Shown here one piece after another: positions 36,385 to 48,283 of a DNA stretch of 64,000 bases (positions within the stretch are counted from its first letter, which is position 1; each line of letters opens with the position of its first letter). The translations under genes were made by a program, and so were the position numbers. Location: positions 1 to 64,000 of the forward strand of contig JALENN010000007.1 in the NCBI GenBank assembly GCA_022767745.1. The letters run 5' to 3'. This DNA is from Alistipes sp. (GTDB taxonomy: Bacteria; Bacteroidota; Bacteroidia; Bacteroidales; Rikenellaceae). A model generated the notes under the pieces. The model was given only the letters and a program-made list of their open reading frames with translations, was not told where the DNA came from and did no database searches.

Positions 36385-37383
36385 TTACTCGAGGTTGGGG
36401 TTGATCTTGCTCCACTCGGCAACGGGAGGAAGCACACCCATCGAGATGACCTCGTCACGCAGGGCGCAGAGGTGCTCGTAGCTCTTCTTCAGGGCGGCGT
36501 GCTCCTCGGGCAGACCCTCCACGACCTTGTAGCTTACGCCGTCGCGGGTGATAGAGGTCTCCATGGCCATCATTATGTGGTTGAACTCGGGCGTCGACAC
36601 GTACACGCCTGCGGGCCAGCGGAAGGCGGCACCGCCCATGGCTGCGGCGATCATCTCGATCGAGATGTAGGCGGGGCTCTGGAACGACGAGCGGCCGCGC
36701 AGGTCGATGATGTTCTTACCGCCCTGGATTACGCGCTGACGCAGTGCGTCCCAGTCGGCCTGCGGGATCTTGCTGCCGATGAGCTCGGTGAGGGGCGTGC
36801 CCTGCACCGTGGTGGTCGATGCGAATACGGCCATCTGCTCGCCGTGGCCGCCGTAGGTACGGCTGTTGCATACCTCGTCGGGCGAGATGTGGAAATATTT
36901 TGCCAGCTCGCTGCGCAGACGGGTGCTGTCCAGAGCGGCGAGGGTGGTTACCTGCGAAGGCTTCAGACCCGAGTAGATGAGGGTGATGAGGCCCGTGATG
37001 TCGGCGGGGTTGAAGATCACTACCACGTGCTTGACGTCGGGGCAGTAGGTGCGGATATTCTTACCGAGCTCCTCGGCGATGGCGGCGTTGCCCTTGAGCA
37101 GGTCCTCGCGGGTCATGCCGGCCTTGCGTGCGGCGCCGCCCGACGATACGATGTACTTGGCGCCGGTAAGGGCCTCCTTGATGTCAGAGGTGAAGGTTAT
37201 GGCGGCTCCTTCGAAACCGCAGTGGAAGAGCTCCTCGGCTACACCCTCGAGGGCGGGAGCGAAGGGATCGTAAAGGCAGATGTTCGGCGTGAGCTTCATC
37301 ATGAGAGCCGTCTGCGCCATATTCGAGCCGATCATGCCGGCAGCGCCGACGATGGTCAGTTTTTCGTTAGTTAAGTAAGCCAT
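36385..37383 (-). CDS. mdh: Malate dehydrogenase
   Basis: KLTIVGAAGMIGSNMAQTALM; YIVSSGGAARKAGMTREDLLKGN; FNPADI; AALDSTRLRSELA; TYGGHGEQM. Confidence 0.92.
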   Translation of the reverse strand: MAYLTNEKLTIVGAAGMIGSNMAQTALMMKLTPNICLYDPFAPALEGVAEELFHCGFEGAAITFTSDIKEALTGAKYIVSSGGAARKAGMTREDLLKGNAAIAEELGKNIRTYCPDVKHVVVIFNPADITGLITLIYSGLKPSQVTTLAALDSTRLRSELAKYFHISPDEVCNSRTYGGHGEQMAVFASTTTVQGTPLTELIGSKIPQADWDALRQRVIQGGKNIIDLRGRSSFQSPAYISIEMIAAAMGGAAFRWPAGVYVSTPEFNHIMMAMETSITRDGVSYKVVEGLPEEHAALKKSYEHLCALRDEVISMGVLPPVAEWSKINPNLE

Positions 37384-37418
37384 AACGTCAAAGGTTTATT
37401 ACGTTTTGTATTTCGATG

Positions 37419-37426
37419 CAAATATA
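37419..37426 (-). promoter_or_regulatory. mdh -7 box (minus strand TATATTTG)
   Basis: Consensus, 36 nt upstream of the start. Confidence 0.6.
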
Positions 37427-37466
37427 ATGCTTTTTTTGGTTTTGTTATTCGAATAACAGTAAAATA

Positions 37467-38738
37467 TCACTCTTCCCATCCGAACAACAGCATGTCGCCC
37501 GGTTCGACGGCGAGAGTGGGGGCGTAGCGCGAGGCATCGACGCGTGATCCGTCCCCGAGGATACGCTGCACGCCGCGGGCGGTTTCGACCTTGACGCGCT
37601 GCGTGTTGTGCAGGTCGCGGTTGACTATCATGAGGTAACGCTCGCCGTCCTTCTCCAGCAGCGAGACCACGACGCCCTGGCCGTCGGCCTCGACGCTGCG
37701 TATCTGCGGCGGCAGCGAGGCGAGGGGACGCGTCCCCTCGGGTATAGCGTCGCCCGTGTGGCCGACGCTTGCCACGCGCGAGCCGAGGAAGACGCCGCTC
37801 AGGGCCTGCACCTCGGCGTTGAGCTCGCGTATGAGGTCATAGACTTCGGTGCGGCGGTCCGAGTGGTCGATGGGGGCGTTGTGGAAGTTCCACGTCTCGG
37901 TGCCGGGCGAGGTGTAGGTGAAGTACTGTATTCCCTGTGCGCCGTAGGCCAGGTTGCTGAATATCTGCAGGCGGAGCGAGGCGCGCGTGGCGGCGGGATA
38001 GGGGTCGTGCGCCGTCGCGAGGGCGAAGGCCCAGAAGGGGATGCCGGCGCGGCGTGCCTCGGCCGCCACGTCCTCGAGGTTGGCGTAGAACTGCGGCCTC
38101 AGGCCGTCGAAGGTGACGGGGTAGTTGTCGAACGACACCATGCCGAGCCCCACCTCGTCGATGAAGCGGCGCACGTAGTGGGCGTAGCTCTCGGCGTGGA
38201 GGTCGCGCGGCGAGACGTAGTTGGGCAGCAGGTTGAGGTAGAGCATGTGGCTGTCGTCGGCCGAGCGTATGCGGCGCGCCCATGTCGCCAGTTCGGGGAA
38301 GGCGTCGCAGATGGGCTCGTCGCGCAGGAAGTAGCCGGCGTTGTCCTTCTCGCGGCGGAAGCGGCGCACCGTGCCCTCGGGGTCGGAGGCCATCTCGGCG
38401 CAGGTGACGAGTATCTTGACGCCCGTGCCGCGGCAGGCGTCGAAGGCGCGTTCCACCTCCTCGGCCGAGGTGAAGTGCGAGAATGAGATGTTGAATCCGG
38501 CGTCGGCCATCTCGCGGTAGTGTTCGGGCGTGACCTGCTCGCCCAGAAGCGAGTACCACGCGAGGATCGGGAAACGGTCGCCGGTGGGGTTGACATAGCG
38601 ATGGGGCTGCTCGAGGGCGGCCTCCCTGTCGGCGCGCTGTGTGCGGCGCCCCTGTGCCGTCGCGGCGGCGGGTGCCGCGACAGCGGCGGCGAGCATGGCG
38701 GCCGCCGCAAGGCTCAACATTGTGTTCGAGGGTTTCAT
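37467..38738 (-). CDS. Secreted TIM-barrel glycosidase-like protein
   Basis: Signal peptide; FPILAWYSLLGEQVTPEHYREMADAGFNISFSHF; AGYFLRDEPICDAFPEL; FWAFALATAHDPYPAATRASLRLQIFSNLAYGAQGIQYFTY. Confidence 0.7.
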   Translation of the reverse strand: MKPSNTMLSLAAAAMLAAAVAAPAAATAQGRRTQRADREAALEQPHRYVNPTGDRFPILAWYSLLGEQVTPEHYREMADAGFNISFSHFTSAEEVERAFDACRGTGVKILVTCAEMASDPEGTVRRFRREKDNAGYFLRDEPICDAFPELATWARRIRSADDSHMLYLNLLPNYVSPRDLHAESYAHYVRRFIDEVGLGMVSFDNYPVTFDGLRPQFYANLEDVAAEARRAGIPFWAFALATAHDPYPAATRASLRLQIFSNLAYGAQGIQYFTYTSPGTETWNFHNAPIDHSDRRTEVYDLIRELNAEVQALSGVFLGSRVASVGHTGDAIPEGTRPLASLPPQIRSVEADGQGVVVSLLEKDGERYLMIVNRDLHNTQRVKVETARGVQRILGDGSRVDASRYAPTLAVEPGDMLLFGWEE

Positions 38739-38778
38739 ATTTAGGTAGTTTAGGTGTTTCGGGTTGTGCTTACGTCCG

Positions 38779-40071
38779 TTACTCGGCCTGCGTGTCGGCT
38801 GCGGGCAGCGACGGCTCGATGTCGGGCTCGGCGCGCAGTATGCCGCTGCGGATGTCGTCCCAGAGGTCGAACTCGATGACCTGGCATATGTCGAATACCA
38901 TCAGTCCTTCCGTATCGCGCAGGCATACGTACACGGCATCGGCTATGTTGGTCTTGTGCAGCGGCGCGTATATCGTGCCGTAGAGGCGGCAGTCGCCCAT
39001 GATGGCGCGGCGGGCGCGCGCCGCGGCGAACTCTATCGACTCGGGGTCGTCGGGACCGTATATCTTCTCGAGGTATGAGCCGAGCATGAAGCTGTCGAGG
39101 TGCGCGGCGAATCCCGTGCTGTCGTATTCGGTGTTGCACCACTCGTTGGTGTAGGGCTCCTTGTGCAGGGGGAACGAGGCGCTGGCCCAGTTCTGCGCCG
39201 TGCCGAAGAGTCCGTTTATCCACGATGCGGCCCAGTAGCTCACCTCGGTGTCGGGGCGGCGGGCGTGTATCGTCTCGGCTGCCGAGGCTATGAAGCTGCT
39301 GATGACGCCCGCGCGGTAGGCCCACCAGTCGTGGTAGAGCGGGCCGGGGACTACGGCGCCCGAGTCGTCGAAACGGAAGATGTCCTGCGGCCATGACTCT
39401 ACGCTGCGGCCCGTGTGTCGCTCGAAGTCGCGGCGCGAGAAGTCCGAGAAGTCGCCGTACATGTCGGGATAGCGGCAGTAGTCGAGCGACATGCCGTCGA
39501 TGTCGTAGCGCTCGGCCACCTCGCCGATGAACGAGAGGGCGTAGTCGCGGTTCTCGGGCATGGCGGGGTTGAGGAAGGCCGCCACCTTGTCCGTCTGGTC
39601 GCGTATGTCGACCATGCCCTGCGGGGTGTACTCGATGCAGGTGCGGCCCTCGAACGTCTCGGGATCGTCATACACGGGTCCCTGACGGCGTGAGGGCGAC
39701 CCTGCGGCGAAGACCGTGACGCTGGCCGTCACCTTCATGCCGCGGCGGTGTGCCGCGTCGATGAAGTACTGCAGGTAGTCGCGGTCGTGGTGTACGGCTA
39801 CGCTGCCGAGCGAGTCGAAGGTCGGGAGTATGTCGCTGCGGTAGAGCGCCTCGCCCTCGACGGGGCGTACGTCGACGACGATGCGGTTGAAGCCCGCGCG
39901 GCACGCCTTGTCGAGGTAATAGTCGACCGAGTCGCGCACGGCGAAGCGTTCGAGGTTGGCTGCGGCGTCGAACCACAGGTACTTGGGTTTGCCTGCCGAC
40001 GCGCGGGGCGTGTCGTTGCAGGCCGAGGCGGCGAAGGCGGCCGCCAGCAGAATGAGTGCGAGTCGTTTCAT
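38779..40071 (-). CDS. GHL10/alpha-amylase-like family lipoprotein
   Basis: Lipobox; KPKYLWFDAAANLERFAVRDSVDYYLDKACRAGFNRIVVDVRPVEGEALYRSDI; YDIDGMSLDYCRYP. Confidence 0.75.
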   Translation of the reverse strand: MKRLALILLAAAFAASACNDTPRASAGKPKYLWFDAAANLERFAVRDSVDYYLDKACRAGFNRIVVDVRPVEGEALYRSDILPTFDSLGSVAVHHDRDYLQYFIDAAHRRGMKVTASVTVFAAGSPSRRQGPVYDDPETFEGRTCIEYTPQGMVDIRDQTDKVAAFLNPAMPENRDYALSFIGEVAERYDIDGMSLDYCRYPDMYGDFSDFSRRDFERHTGRSVESWPQDIFRFDDSGAVVPGPLYHDWWAYRAGVISSFIASAAETIHARRPDTEVSYWAASWINGLFGTAQNWASASFPLHKEPYTNEWCNTEYDSTGFAAHLDSFMLGSYLEKIYGPDDPESIEFAAARARRAIMGDCRLYGTIYAPLHKTNIADAVYVCLRDTEGLMVFDICQVIEFDLWDDIRSGILRAEPDIEPSLPAADTQAE

Positions 40072-40205
40072 TGGTATGGGTTGTAAATGTGTATCGGTGT
40101 CGGTGCGGGCCGCCCTGTTATGCAGACGCGCGGCGTGCGGGCCCGGGGGCGTTGCACGTCGCGCGTTTTTGAGCGTAGCAGTTACGCCTGCGGCCTCGGG
40201 TCGCG

Positions 40206-41096
40206 TCACTTGGCCGGGGTCAGGCGTGCGAGGAAGTCGAGTGTCAGCTGCTGCCACAGGTCGCGGTAGCGGAACGACTCCTTGATGCCCCATCCGTGGC
40301 CGCCCTCGGGCAGGATGTAGAGCGATGCGGGTCGTCCGGCGCGTTTCAGGGCGTCGTACATGAGGGTCGAGTTGGCGGGCGGCACGCCGCTGTCGTCGTC
40401 CGAGAGTATGAGCAGCGTTGCCGGCGTTGCTGTGTCGACCAGACGCTCGGCCGACCAGCGCAGGCTCTCCTCGTCGGTGCGGTCGGCCCCGAGCAGGTTG
40501 TCGAACGAGCCGCGGTGGCTCGCCTCGCCCGAGGTGATCACGGGGTAGAAGAGCAGCATGAAGTCGGGACGGGGATCAGCCTCCGCGCCGCTGTATTTGG
40601 CTAGGGCGCCCACTCCCGTCGATGCCGCGAGGTGGCCTCCGGCCGAGAAGCCCATGATGCCCACCTGCCGTGCCTCCTCGCCGTGCGCATACTCCTCGCG
40701 CATGTACCGAACCGCCTCGAGGGCGTCCTCCATGGGCACCTCGGGGTGGCCGTTGGGCATGCGGTACTTGAGTATGGCGGCCGTGATGCCGTGCCGTGCG
40801 AACCAGCGGCCCACGTCGTGGCCCTCATGTCCCATGGCCGCTATCCAGTAACCCCCGCCGGGACATACCACCACGGCCTGTCCCGTGGCCGTACCCTCGG
40901 CCGGACGGTAGATGTAGAGTACCGTCTCGGTGGTGTAACCTATGCGCTGGCTGTCGTCCGACTCCTCGGCACGGGTGATGCCGTTGGAGTGCGGGGCCGA
41001 GGCGTTGTCCCACAGCCTGACCTCGAGGGGCTGCTGCGCCGAGGCATCGAGCGCGGCCGCTATGGCGACGGTGGCGAGTATGGCGGGAAGTTTCAT
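40206..41096 (-). CDS. Alpha/beta hydrolase (acetylesterase/xylanase-like)
   Basis: AVVVCPGGGYWIAAMGHEG; GIMGFSAGGHLAAS; GHGWGI. Confidence 0.88.
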   Translation of the reverse strand: MKLPAILATVAIAAALDASAQQPLEVRLWDNASAPHSNGITRAEESDDSQRIGYTTETVLYIYRPAEGTATGQAVVVCPGGGYWIAAMGHEGHDVGRWFARHGITAAILKYRMPNGHPEVPMEDALEAVRYMREEYAHGEEARQVGIMGFSAGGHLAASTGVGALAKYSGAEADPRPDFMLLFYPVITSGEASHRGSFDNLLGADRTDEESLRWSAERLVDTATPATLLILSDDDSGVPPANSTLMYDALKRAGRPASLYILPEGGHGWGIKESFRYRDLWQQLTLDFLARLTPAK

Positions 41097-41115
41097 CTCT
41101 GCAGGCGTTATGCTG

Positions 41116-43872
41116 TTATATTACTATGTTTATGATCTTGCCCGGCACGACGATCACCTTCTTGGGCGTCTTGCCGTCGAGCCACTTCTGCGCACCCTCG
41201 GCCTTGACGATCGAGGCCTGGATGTCGGCCGGCGTGGCCGAGAGGGGATACTCCTGCTTGAAGCGCAGCTTGCCGTTCACCATGACGGGGTACTCGAACG
41301 AGCTCTCCTCGAGGTGCGACTCGTCGTAGTCGGGGTAGCGGGCGTCGAATACCGAGCCCTCGTGTCCCATCGTCTCCCACAGCTCCTCGGCCAGGTGCGG
41401 CGCGAAGGGTGCTATGAGCACGGCCAGCGGCTCGAGCACGGCGCGCTTGCGGCACTGTCCCAGCTCGTTGAGGCATATCATGAAGGCCGATACCGAGGTG
41501 TTGAACGAGAAGTTCTCGATATCCTCGCGCACCTTCTTGATGGTCTTGTGCAGGCTCTTGAGCTCGGCGGCGGTCGGGGCCTCGTCCGTCAGGGCGAGCT
41601 TGCCCTCGCGGTCGAAGTAGAGGCGCCAGAACTTGCGCAGGAACTTGTGCACGCCGTCGATGCCGTTCGTGTCCCAGGGCTTCGACTGCTCGATGGGGCC
41701 GAGGAACATCTCGTACATGCGCAGCGTGTCGGCGCCGTAGTTCTCGACTATGTTGTCGGGGTTGACGACGTTGTACATCGACTTCGACATCTTCTCGATG
41801 GCCCAGCCGCAGATATACTTGCCGTCCTCGAGGATGAACTCCGCGTCGGCGAACTCGGGGCGCCAGCGGCGGAAGGCCTCAAGGTCGAGCTGGTCGTTGC
41901 GCACGATGTTCACGTCGACGTGTATCTCCTGCGTCTCGTACTGCTGGCGCAGTCCCAGCGAGACGAACTTGTTGGTGCCCACGACGCGGTAGACGAAGTT
42001 CGAGCGGCCCTGTATCATGCCCTGGTTGACGAGCTTCTTGAAGGGTTCCTGCTCGCATACGTAGCCCAGGTCGTAGAGGAACATGTTCCAGAAACGCGAG
42101 TACATCAGGTGACCCGTCGCATGCTCGATGCCGCCTACGTAGAGGTCTACGCTGCGCCAGTACTCGTCCGCCTCCTTCGAGACGAGGGCCTTGTCGTTGT
42201 GCGGGTCCATGTACCGTAGGTAGTAGGCCGACGATCCGGCGAAACCGGGCATGGTCGACAGCTCGAGCGGGTATCCCTCCTCCGTCGTCCAGCCGCTGAC
42301 GCGTGCCAGGGGCGGCTCGCCCTGCTCCGTGGGGCCGAAGTTCTCGATCGGGGGCAGCTCCAGAGGCAGCTTGTCCTCCGATAGCGGGTATGCCGTGTCG
42401 CCCTTGTAGTAGATGGGGAAGGGCTCGCCCCAGTAGCGCTGGCGCGAGAAGATGGCGTCGCGCAGGCGGTAGTTCACCAGACGCTTGCCCAGGCCGCGGC
42501 GCTCAACCTCGTCGAACATGGCGGGGATGGCCTCCTTGACATCCATGCCCGTGAGGAATCCCGAGTTGATCATGCGGCCGCTCTTGGCGTCGTACGACTC
42601 CTTCTCGATGTCGCCGCCCTCGACCACGGGGATGATCTCCAGGCCGAAGTGGCGGGCGAAGGCGTAGTCGCGCGAGTCGTGAGCCGGCACGGCCATGATG
42701 GCGCCCGTGCCGTATCCTGCCAGCACGTAGTCCGATACGTATATTGGGATGTGCTTGCCCGTGAAGGGGTTCACGGCGTACGAGCCCGTCGCTACGCCGC
42801 TCACGCGGCGCGTCTCGGCTATACGCTCGCGCTCAGAGCGCTTCTTCGTCTGCTCGATGTACTCCTCGACGGCGGCGCGGTTTTCATCCGTCGTAAGTTC
42901 CGCAACCCACTCGTGCTCCGGCGCGATGACCATGAACGTAACGCCGAAGATGGTGTCGGGGCGTGTGGTGAAGATTTCCAGCTTGCGGTCCGAGCCCTCG
43001 ATGTCGAAGAACACCTGCGCTCCGACCGAGCGGCCGATCCAGTTGCGCTGTATCTCCTTGAGCGACTCGCTCCACTCGAGCGTGTCGAGGCCGTCAAGCA
43101 GCCTCTGTGCGTAGGCCGTCACGCGCAGCGACCACTGCTTCATGCGCTTCTGCTCGACGGGGTATCCGCCGCGCACCGAAAGTCCGTCCTTCACCTCGTC
43201 GTTGGCCAGCACCGTGCCCAGCTTGGGGCACCAGTTGACCATCGTGTCGGCGCGGTAGGCCAGACGGTAGTTCTGCAGCACCTGCTCGCGGCGCGCCTCG
43301 TCCCACGACTGCCACTCGGCTGCCGTGAACGACATCTCGGTGGTGCAGGCGGCGTCGAGGCCCTCGGTGCCGCTCGTGGCGAAACGCTCCTCAAGGGCGC
43401 TTATGGGCATGGCCTTGCATGCGGTGCGGTCGTAGTAGTGGGCGTACATCTTCAGGAAAGCCCACTGCGTCCACTTGTAGTAGGCGGGGTCGCACGTGCG
43501 TACCTCGCGGTCCCAGTCGAACGAGAAACCGATCTTGTCCAGCTGCTCGCGGTAGCGGTTGATGTTCTGCTCGGTGGTGACGGCGGGGTGCTGGCCCGTC
43601 TGTATGGCGTACTGCTCGGCCGGCAGACCGAAGGCGTCGTATCCCATCGGGTGCAGGACGTTGTATCCGCACAGACGCTTGTAGCGCGAGTATATGTCCG
43701 ATGCTATGTATCCCAGCGGGTGTCCCACATGCAGTCCCGCGCCCGACGGGTAGGGGAACATGTCGAGGACATAGTATTTGGGGCGTGCGGGGTCGACATC
43801 GACGTGATAGGTACGGCGATCCTTCCAACGCTGCTGCCATTTGGATTCGATCTGCTTGAAATTGTAGTCCAT
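41116..43872 (-). CDS. leuS: Leucyl-tRNA synthetase
   Basis: [37 protein letters not shown] (HIGH-type); [13 protein letters not shown] (KMSKS). The track ORF extends upstream; start placed at 43872. Confidence 0.97.
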   Translation of the reverse strand: MDYNFKQIESKWQQRWKDRRTYHVDVDPARPKYYVLDMFPYPSGAGLHVGHPLGYIASDIYSRYKRLCGYNVLHPMGYDAFGLPAEQYAIQTGQHPAVTTEQNINRYREQLDKIGFSFDWDREVRTCDPAYYKWTQWAFLKMYAHYYDRTACKAMPISALEERFATSGTEGLDAACTTEMSFTAAEWQSWDEARREQVLQNYRLAYRADTMVNWCPKLGTVLANDEVKDGLSVRGGYPVEQKRMKQWSLRVTAYAQRLLDGLDTLEWSESLKEIQRNWIGRSVGAQVFFDIEGSDRKLEIFTTRPDTIFGVTFMVIAPEHEWVAELTTDENRAAVEEYIEQTKKRSERERIAETRRVSGVATGSYAVNPFTGKHIPIYVSDYVLAGYGTGAIMAVPAHDSRDYAFARHFGLEIIPVVEGGDIEKESYDAKSGRMINSGFLTGMDVKEAIPAMFDEVERRGLGKRLVNYRLRDAIFSRQRYWGEPFPIYYKGDTAYPLSEDKLPLELPPIENFGPTEQGEPPLARVSGWTTEEGYPLELSTMPGFAGSSAYYLRYMDPHNDKALVSKEADEYWRSVDLYVGGIEHATGHLMYSRFWNMFLYDLGYVCEQEPFKKLVNQGMIQGRSNFVYRVVGTNKFVSLGLRQQYETQEIHVDVNIVRNDQLDLEAFRRWRPEFADAEFILEDGKYICGWAIEKMSKSMYNVVNPDNIVENYGADTLRMYEMFLGPIEQSKPWDTNGIDGVHKFLRKFWRLYFDREGKLALTDEAPTAAELKSLHKTIKKVREDIENFSFNTSVSAFMICLNELGQCRKRAVLEPLAVLIAPFAPHLAEELWETMGHEGSVFDARYPDYDESHLEESSFEYPVMVNGKLRFKQEYPLSATPADIQASIVKAEGAQKWLDGKTPKKVIVVPGKIINIVI

Positions 43873-43912
43873 TGTGTTATGTTGATTTTTTGATATATAT
43901 TCAATCGAGGAA

Positions 43913-43920
43913 CAAAGATA
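43913..43920 (-). promoter_or_regulatory. leuS -7 box (minus strand TATCTTTG)
   Basis: Consensus, 41 nt upstream of the start. Confidence 0.55.
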
Positions 43921-44045
43921 TGCAAAAAACGCCTTTTTTGCACGTAAAAACCGAAAAATAGCCGCCATGCGCCGTGGCTGTGCGCCGCGGTGCGGGCGCG
44001 GGCGGCGTGGCGCGCCGAGCTGGATGTGTGCCGTGTGCGGGCGGG

Positions 44046-44657
44046 TCAGTGGTCGGCCTCCTGGATGGTGTCGGTGTGGCCGCAGTGGCGGCAGACGCGC
44101 GTGACGATGCGCTTGTGCACGGGGCGTCCGCGTTTGGTTACGGTGCCGTCGTAGGGCAGCGTCTCGCGGTGCGTGACGTGCATGGCGTGGTGGCGTCCGC
44201 ACTTGTCGCAGCGGCCGCCGAGTATGAGTATGGCCAGCAGGGGCGTCAGCGCCGAGACGGGGATTACGAGCGCCAGCACCAGCAGCACGAGCTCAATGCC
44301 GCTGAGCGTGTCGACGAAGTCCTCCAGCTCGCGGTGCACCGAGCGGTCGGGGCGCGAACGGTATGATTCCGAGTTGCGTATGCGCATGTCGCCCGTGGCG
44401 CGCAGAAGGAGGTGCTTGGGGTGCAGCGGCGACTGCGTTACGGCGGCGATGGTGCGCGCGGGCATCGCTACCATGGCTGCGGCGGCTTCGCGCAGCGGAA
44501 GTGCCGTATGTGTGGGGCGGTGCGTTGCCGTGCTTCGGGCCGATAGGATCGGGGTGAAGATGCCGTCGGGCATGTTTGTCGGTATTGCTGCCGTCGCAGC
44601 GGCCAGGCCGGCGAGTGCCGTCGCCATAATAATGATATGTCGTATCTTTCTGATCAT
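44046..44657 (-). CDS. Hypothetical membrane protein with C-terminal zinc-ribbon motif
   Basis: N-terminal hydrophobic segment, central TM ([22 protein letters not shown]), CDKCGRHH...CRHCGHTD. Confidence 0.6.
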   Translation of the reverse strand: MIRKIRHIIIMATALAGLAAATAAIPTNMPDGIFTPILSARSTATHRPTHTALPLREAAAAMVAMPARTIAAVTQSPLHPKHLLLRATGDMRIRNSESYRSRPDRSVHRELEDFVDTLSGIELVLLVLALVIPVSALTPLLAILILGGRCDKCGRHHAMHVTHRETLPYDGTVTKRGRPVHKRIVTRVCRHCGHTDTIQEADH

Positions 44658-45172
44658 CGGCTTCGTTCCGGGTTTTGGCCCGACCCTTTCGCGTCGGCGC
44701 TGTGGCCTCCAGTCGCGGTCGAGGCGGTGGTTGCGCCCTCTGTCGCCGCGGAGCCTGGCGACTTGGCGGCAACAATGGGCAAATGACTCAAATTGTACAA
44801 ATATAGTGATTGGAAGCCCGCCGAGCAAGAAACGCGGCCTCAAAATTCGGATAATGTATGCGTAATATGCATTTTTAGAGATTTACATTCCGTAACTGCC
44901 TGCGCTGCCGTACGCATTGCGGCTATTCTGCGTGGTCTTTGTCTGATGGAAAAGGGTGCGAAAAGGTGTGTCCGCGGCTTGTCTCGGGCGTTGTCGGGCC
45001 TGCCGGCGGCGGATGCCATAATACGCTGAAAAATACCCCGTTTTTAGCGGATATATAAATAAAACATTATAATGTTGTAAATCCTATAAGCAAAAAGAAT
45101 CGCATTTGCCGTAAAGTGCTGGAAAAAGCCGAAAAAAGAGTGGTGTGGATAGTGTTATTAAAAAAAAATGCT

Positions 45173-45180
45173 TACCTTTG
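45173..45180 (+). promoter_or_regulatory. rpsL operon -7 box TACCTTTG
   Basis: AT-rich upstream region; 69 nt before the rpsL ATG. Confidence 0.7.
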
Positions 45181-45248
45181 CAATCCGTTTTGGACGTTTT
45201 TGGAAACGGAATTTGATTAATTAACATTAAAGGACAAAAAGTTTTACA

Positions 45249-45632
45249 ATGCCAACTATTCAACAGTTAGTAAGAAACGGTCGAGTTAGCATGGAGGACA
45301 AGAGTAAGTCTCCGGCACTCGCAGCGTGTCCCCAGCGTCGCGGCGTATGTACCCGTGTGTACACTACGACCCCGAAGAAGCCCAACTCGGCTATGCGTAA
45401 GGTGGCGCGTGTAAGATTGACCAACGGCAAGGAGGTGAACGCCTACATTCCGGGCGAGGGCCACAACCTGCAGGAGCACTCAATCGTACTGGTGCGCGGC
45501 GGTCGTGTAAGGGACCTGCCGGGTGTACGTTATCACTTGGTTCGTGGAGCACTCGACTCGGCCGGCGTGGACGGTCGTCGTCAGCGTCGCTCGAAGTACG
45601 GAGCAAAGCGCCCCAAGGCCGGAAAGAAATAA
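45249..45632 (+). CDS. rpsL: 30S ribosomal protein S12
   Basis: [12 protein letters not shown]...[36 protein letters not shown]. Confidence 0.99.
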   Translation: MPTIQQLVRNGRVSMEDKSKSPALAACPQRRGVCTRVYTTTPKKPNSAMRKVARVRLTNGKEVNAYIPGEGHNLQEHSIVLVRGGRVRDLPGVRYHLVRGALDSAGVDGRRQRRSKYGAKRPKAGKK

Positions 45633-45668
45633 ACCCCATAGTCAATCGCATTAATTACAAGAAATAAA

Positions 45669-46145
45669 ATGAGAAAAGCTAAGCCAAGAAAGCGAATTCT
45701 ACTTCCAGATCCCAAGTTCAACGATGTCGAGGTGACTCGTTTCGTGAACAACCTTATGCTGGATGGAAAGAAGAGTATTGCTTACACCATCTTCTACGAC
45801 AGTCTGGAGCTGGTGAGCAAGAAGATGAAGGATGCTGATAAATCTCCGCTGGAAATCTGGAAACAGGCTCTTGAGAATATCACACCCCAAGTCGAGGTAA
45901 AGTCGAAGCGTATCGGTGGTGCGACCTTCCAGGTTCCTATGGAGGTTAGACCGGAGCGCAAGATTTCGATTTCCATGAAAAACCTTGTCCTTTACTCACG
46001 CAAGCGCGCCGGTAAGTCTATGGCAGAGAAGCTCGCATCGGAGATAGTCGATGCCTACAACCAGCAGGGTGCCGCATTCAAGCGTAAGGAGGAGATGCAC
46101 CGCATGGCTGAGGCCAACAAGGCATTCGCGCATTTCAGATTCTAA
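45669..46145 (+). CDS. rpsG: 30S ribosomal protein S7
   Basis: [39 protein letters not shown]. Confidence 0.99.
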   Translation: MRKAKPRKRILLPDPKFNDVEVTRFVNNLMLDGKKSIAYTIFYDSLELVSKKMKDADKSPLEIWKQALENITPQVEVKSKRIGGATFQVPMEVRPERKISISMKNLVLYSRKRAGKSMAEKLASEIVDAYNQQGAAFKRKEEMHRMAEANKAFAHFRF

Positions 46146-46160
46146 TAAAGGTAACGTTAA

Positions 46161-48269
46161 ATGGCAAGAGATCTTAAATATACTCGTAACATCGGTATCA
46201 TGGCCCACATCGATGCCGGTAAGACGACCACCTCGGAGCGTATCCTCTTCTACACGGGTAAGACCCACAAGATCGGTGAGGTTCACGAGGGTGGCGCCAC
46301 CATGGACTGGATGGTTCAGGAGCAGGAGCGTGGTATCACCATCACCTCGGCTGCAACCACCGCATTCTGGCACTACAAGGACAATCAGTATCAGATCAAC
46401 CTGATCGATACCCCGGGACACGTCGACTTCACCGTTGAGGTCGAGCGTTCGCTCCGCGTGTTGGACGGTGCCGTGGCAACGTTCTGCGCCGTCGGCGGTG
46501 TCGAGCCCCAGTCGGAGACGGTATGGCGTCAGGCCGACAAGTATAACGTTCCCCGTATCGGCTACGTGAACAAGATGGACCGCACGGGTGCCGACTTCCT
46601 GGCCGTGTGCGCCCAGATCAAGGAGCACTTCGGTGCTACGGCTCTCCCGGTGGTTCTGCCTATCGGTGCCGAGGACAAGTTCGAGGGTCTGATAGACCTT
46701 ATATATAATAATGCCATCTACTACTTCGATGACAAGACCGTTCGCGACAACTTCGTGCTGAAGGAGATTCCCGACAACATGAAGGCTGAGGCCGCCGAGT
46801 GGCGCGCAAAGCTCATCGAGGAGGTTGCCTCTACCGACGAGGCCCTGATGGAGAAGTTCTTCGAGGATCCCGATTCGATCACGCCCGACGAGCTCATCGC
46901 CGCTATCCGCACCGCCACGATCAACATGTCGCTGGTGCCGATGCTCTGCGGTTCGTCGTTCCACAACAAGGGCGTGCAGAAGCTGCTTGACTCGATCATC
47001 GCCTTCCTGCCCTCGCCGCTGGATGTGCCCCCCGTTGAGGGTATCAACCCCAAGACGGAGCAGCCGGAGGTTCGCCACGCAACGGTTGACGATCCCTTCT
47101 GCGGTCTGGCATTCAAGATCGCTACGGATCCCTTCGTAGGTCGTCTGGCATTCGTTCGTGTATACTCGGGTGCTCTCGACGCAGGTTCGTACGTGCTCAA
47201 CGCACGCAGCGGCAAGCGCGAGCGTATCAGCCGTATCTATCAGATGCACGCCAACAAGCAGAACCCTCTGGAGCGCGTCGAGGCAGGTGATATCTGCGCC
47301 GCTGTCGGCTTCAAGGAGATCCGCACCGGTGATACGCTGACGGCCGAGAACGCACCTCTGGTACTCGAGCAGATGACCTTCCCCGAGCCCGTGATCGGTC
47401 TGGCCGTAGAGCCCAAGACCCAGAAGGATCTCGACAAGCTGGGCATCGCTCTGGCGAAGCTGGCCGAGGAGGATCCCACCTTCACGGTTCGTACCGACGA
47501 GGAGACCGGTCAGACGATCATCAGCGGTATGGGTGAGCTTCACCTCGATATCATCGTAGACCGTCTGCGTCGCGAGTTCGGTGTGGAGATCAACCAAGGT
47601 GCTCCCCAGGTTAACTACAAGGAGGCCCTCACCAAGACGGTTCAGCACCGTGAGGTATTCAAGAAGCAGACCGGTGGTCGCGGTAAGTTCGCCGACATCA
47701 TCTTCGAGATCGGTCCGGCCGACGAGGGCAAGACGGGTCTTACGTTCGTCGATGAGGTTAAGGGTGGTAACATCCCCAAGGAGTTCATCCCCGCCGTACA
47801 GAAGGGCTTCGAGTCGGCTATGGCCAACGGCGCCCTCGCAGGCTACTCGATCGACGCCATGAAGGTTACGCTGAAGGATGGTTCGTTCCACCCCGTGGAT
47901 TCGGATCAGCTCTCGTTCGAGATCTGCGCCCGCAACGGTTTCCGCCAGGCAGCTCCCAAGGCCGGTTCGGTCATCATGGAGCCCATCATGTCAGTCGAGG
48001 TTGTTACGCCCGAGGAGAACATGGGTGACATCATCGGCGACCTGAACAAGCGTCGTGGCCAGATCCAGGGCATGGAGTCGAAGGGTACGGCCCGCGTGGT
48101 TAAGGCGAAGGTGCCCCTGTCGGAGATGTTCGGCTACGTTACCGTACTGCGTACGATTTCGTCGGGCCGCGCAACGTCGTCGATGGAGTTCTCGCACTTC
48201 GAGGAGGTTCCCGCAAACCTCGCCAAGGAGATTATCGAGAAGAGCGGAAAGCGTAAGGATTTAGAATAA
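46161..48269 (+). CDS. fusA: Elongation factor G
   Basis: [60 protein letters not shown]. Confidence 0.99.
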   Translation: MARDLKYTRNIGIMAHIDAGKTTTSERILFYTGKTHKIGEVHEGGATMDWMVQEQERGITITSAATTAFWHYKDNQYQINLIDTPGHVDFTVEVERSLRVLDGAVATFCAVGGVEPQSETVWRQADKYNVPRIGYVNKMDRTGADFLAVCAQIKEHFGATALPVVLPIGAEDKFEGLIDLIYNNAIYYFDDKTVRDNFVLKEIPDNMKAEAAEWRAKLIEEVASTDEALMEKFFEDPDSITPDELIAAIRTATINMSLVPMLCGSSFHNKGVQKLLDSIIAFLPSPLDVPPVEGINPKTEQPEVRHATVDDPFCGLAFKIATDPFVGRLAFVRVYSGALDAGSYVLNARSGKRERISRIYQMHANKQNPLERVEAGDICAAVGFKEIRTGDTLTAENAPLVLEQMTFPEPVIGLAVEPKTQKDLDKLGIALAKLAEEDPTFTVRTDEETGQTIISGMGELHLDIIVDRLRREFGVEINQGAPQVNYKEALTKTVQHREVFKKQTGGRGKFADIIFEIGPADEGKTGLTFVDEVKGGNIPKEFIPAVQKGFESAMANGALAGYSIDAMKVTLKDGSFHPVDSDQLSFEICARNGFRQAAPKAGSVIMEPIMSVEVVTPEENMGDIIGDLNKRRGQIQGMESKGTARVVKAKVPLSEMFGYVTVLRTISSGRATSSMEFSHFEEVPANLAKEIIEKSGKRKDLE

Positions 48270-48283
48270 TAACGAGTTAAAAT

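Noticed and set aside
45184-45210. TCCGTTT...AAACGGA stem in the rpsL leader as a regulatory hairpin
   Set aside because: It begins only a few bases after the -7 box, so part may not be transcribed; too weak to claim.
45996-47891. 631-aa minus-strand ORF opposite fusA
   Set aside because: Antisense shadow caused by codon bias in EF-G; the translation has no recognisable domain.
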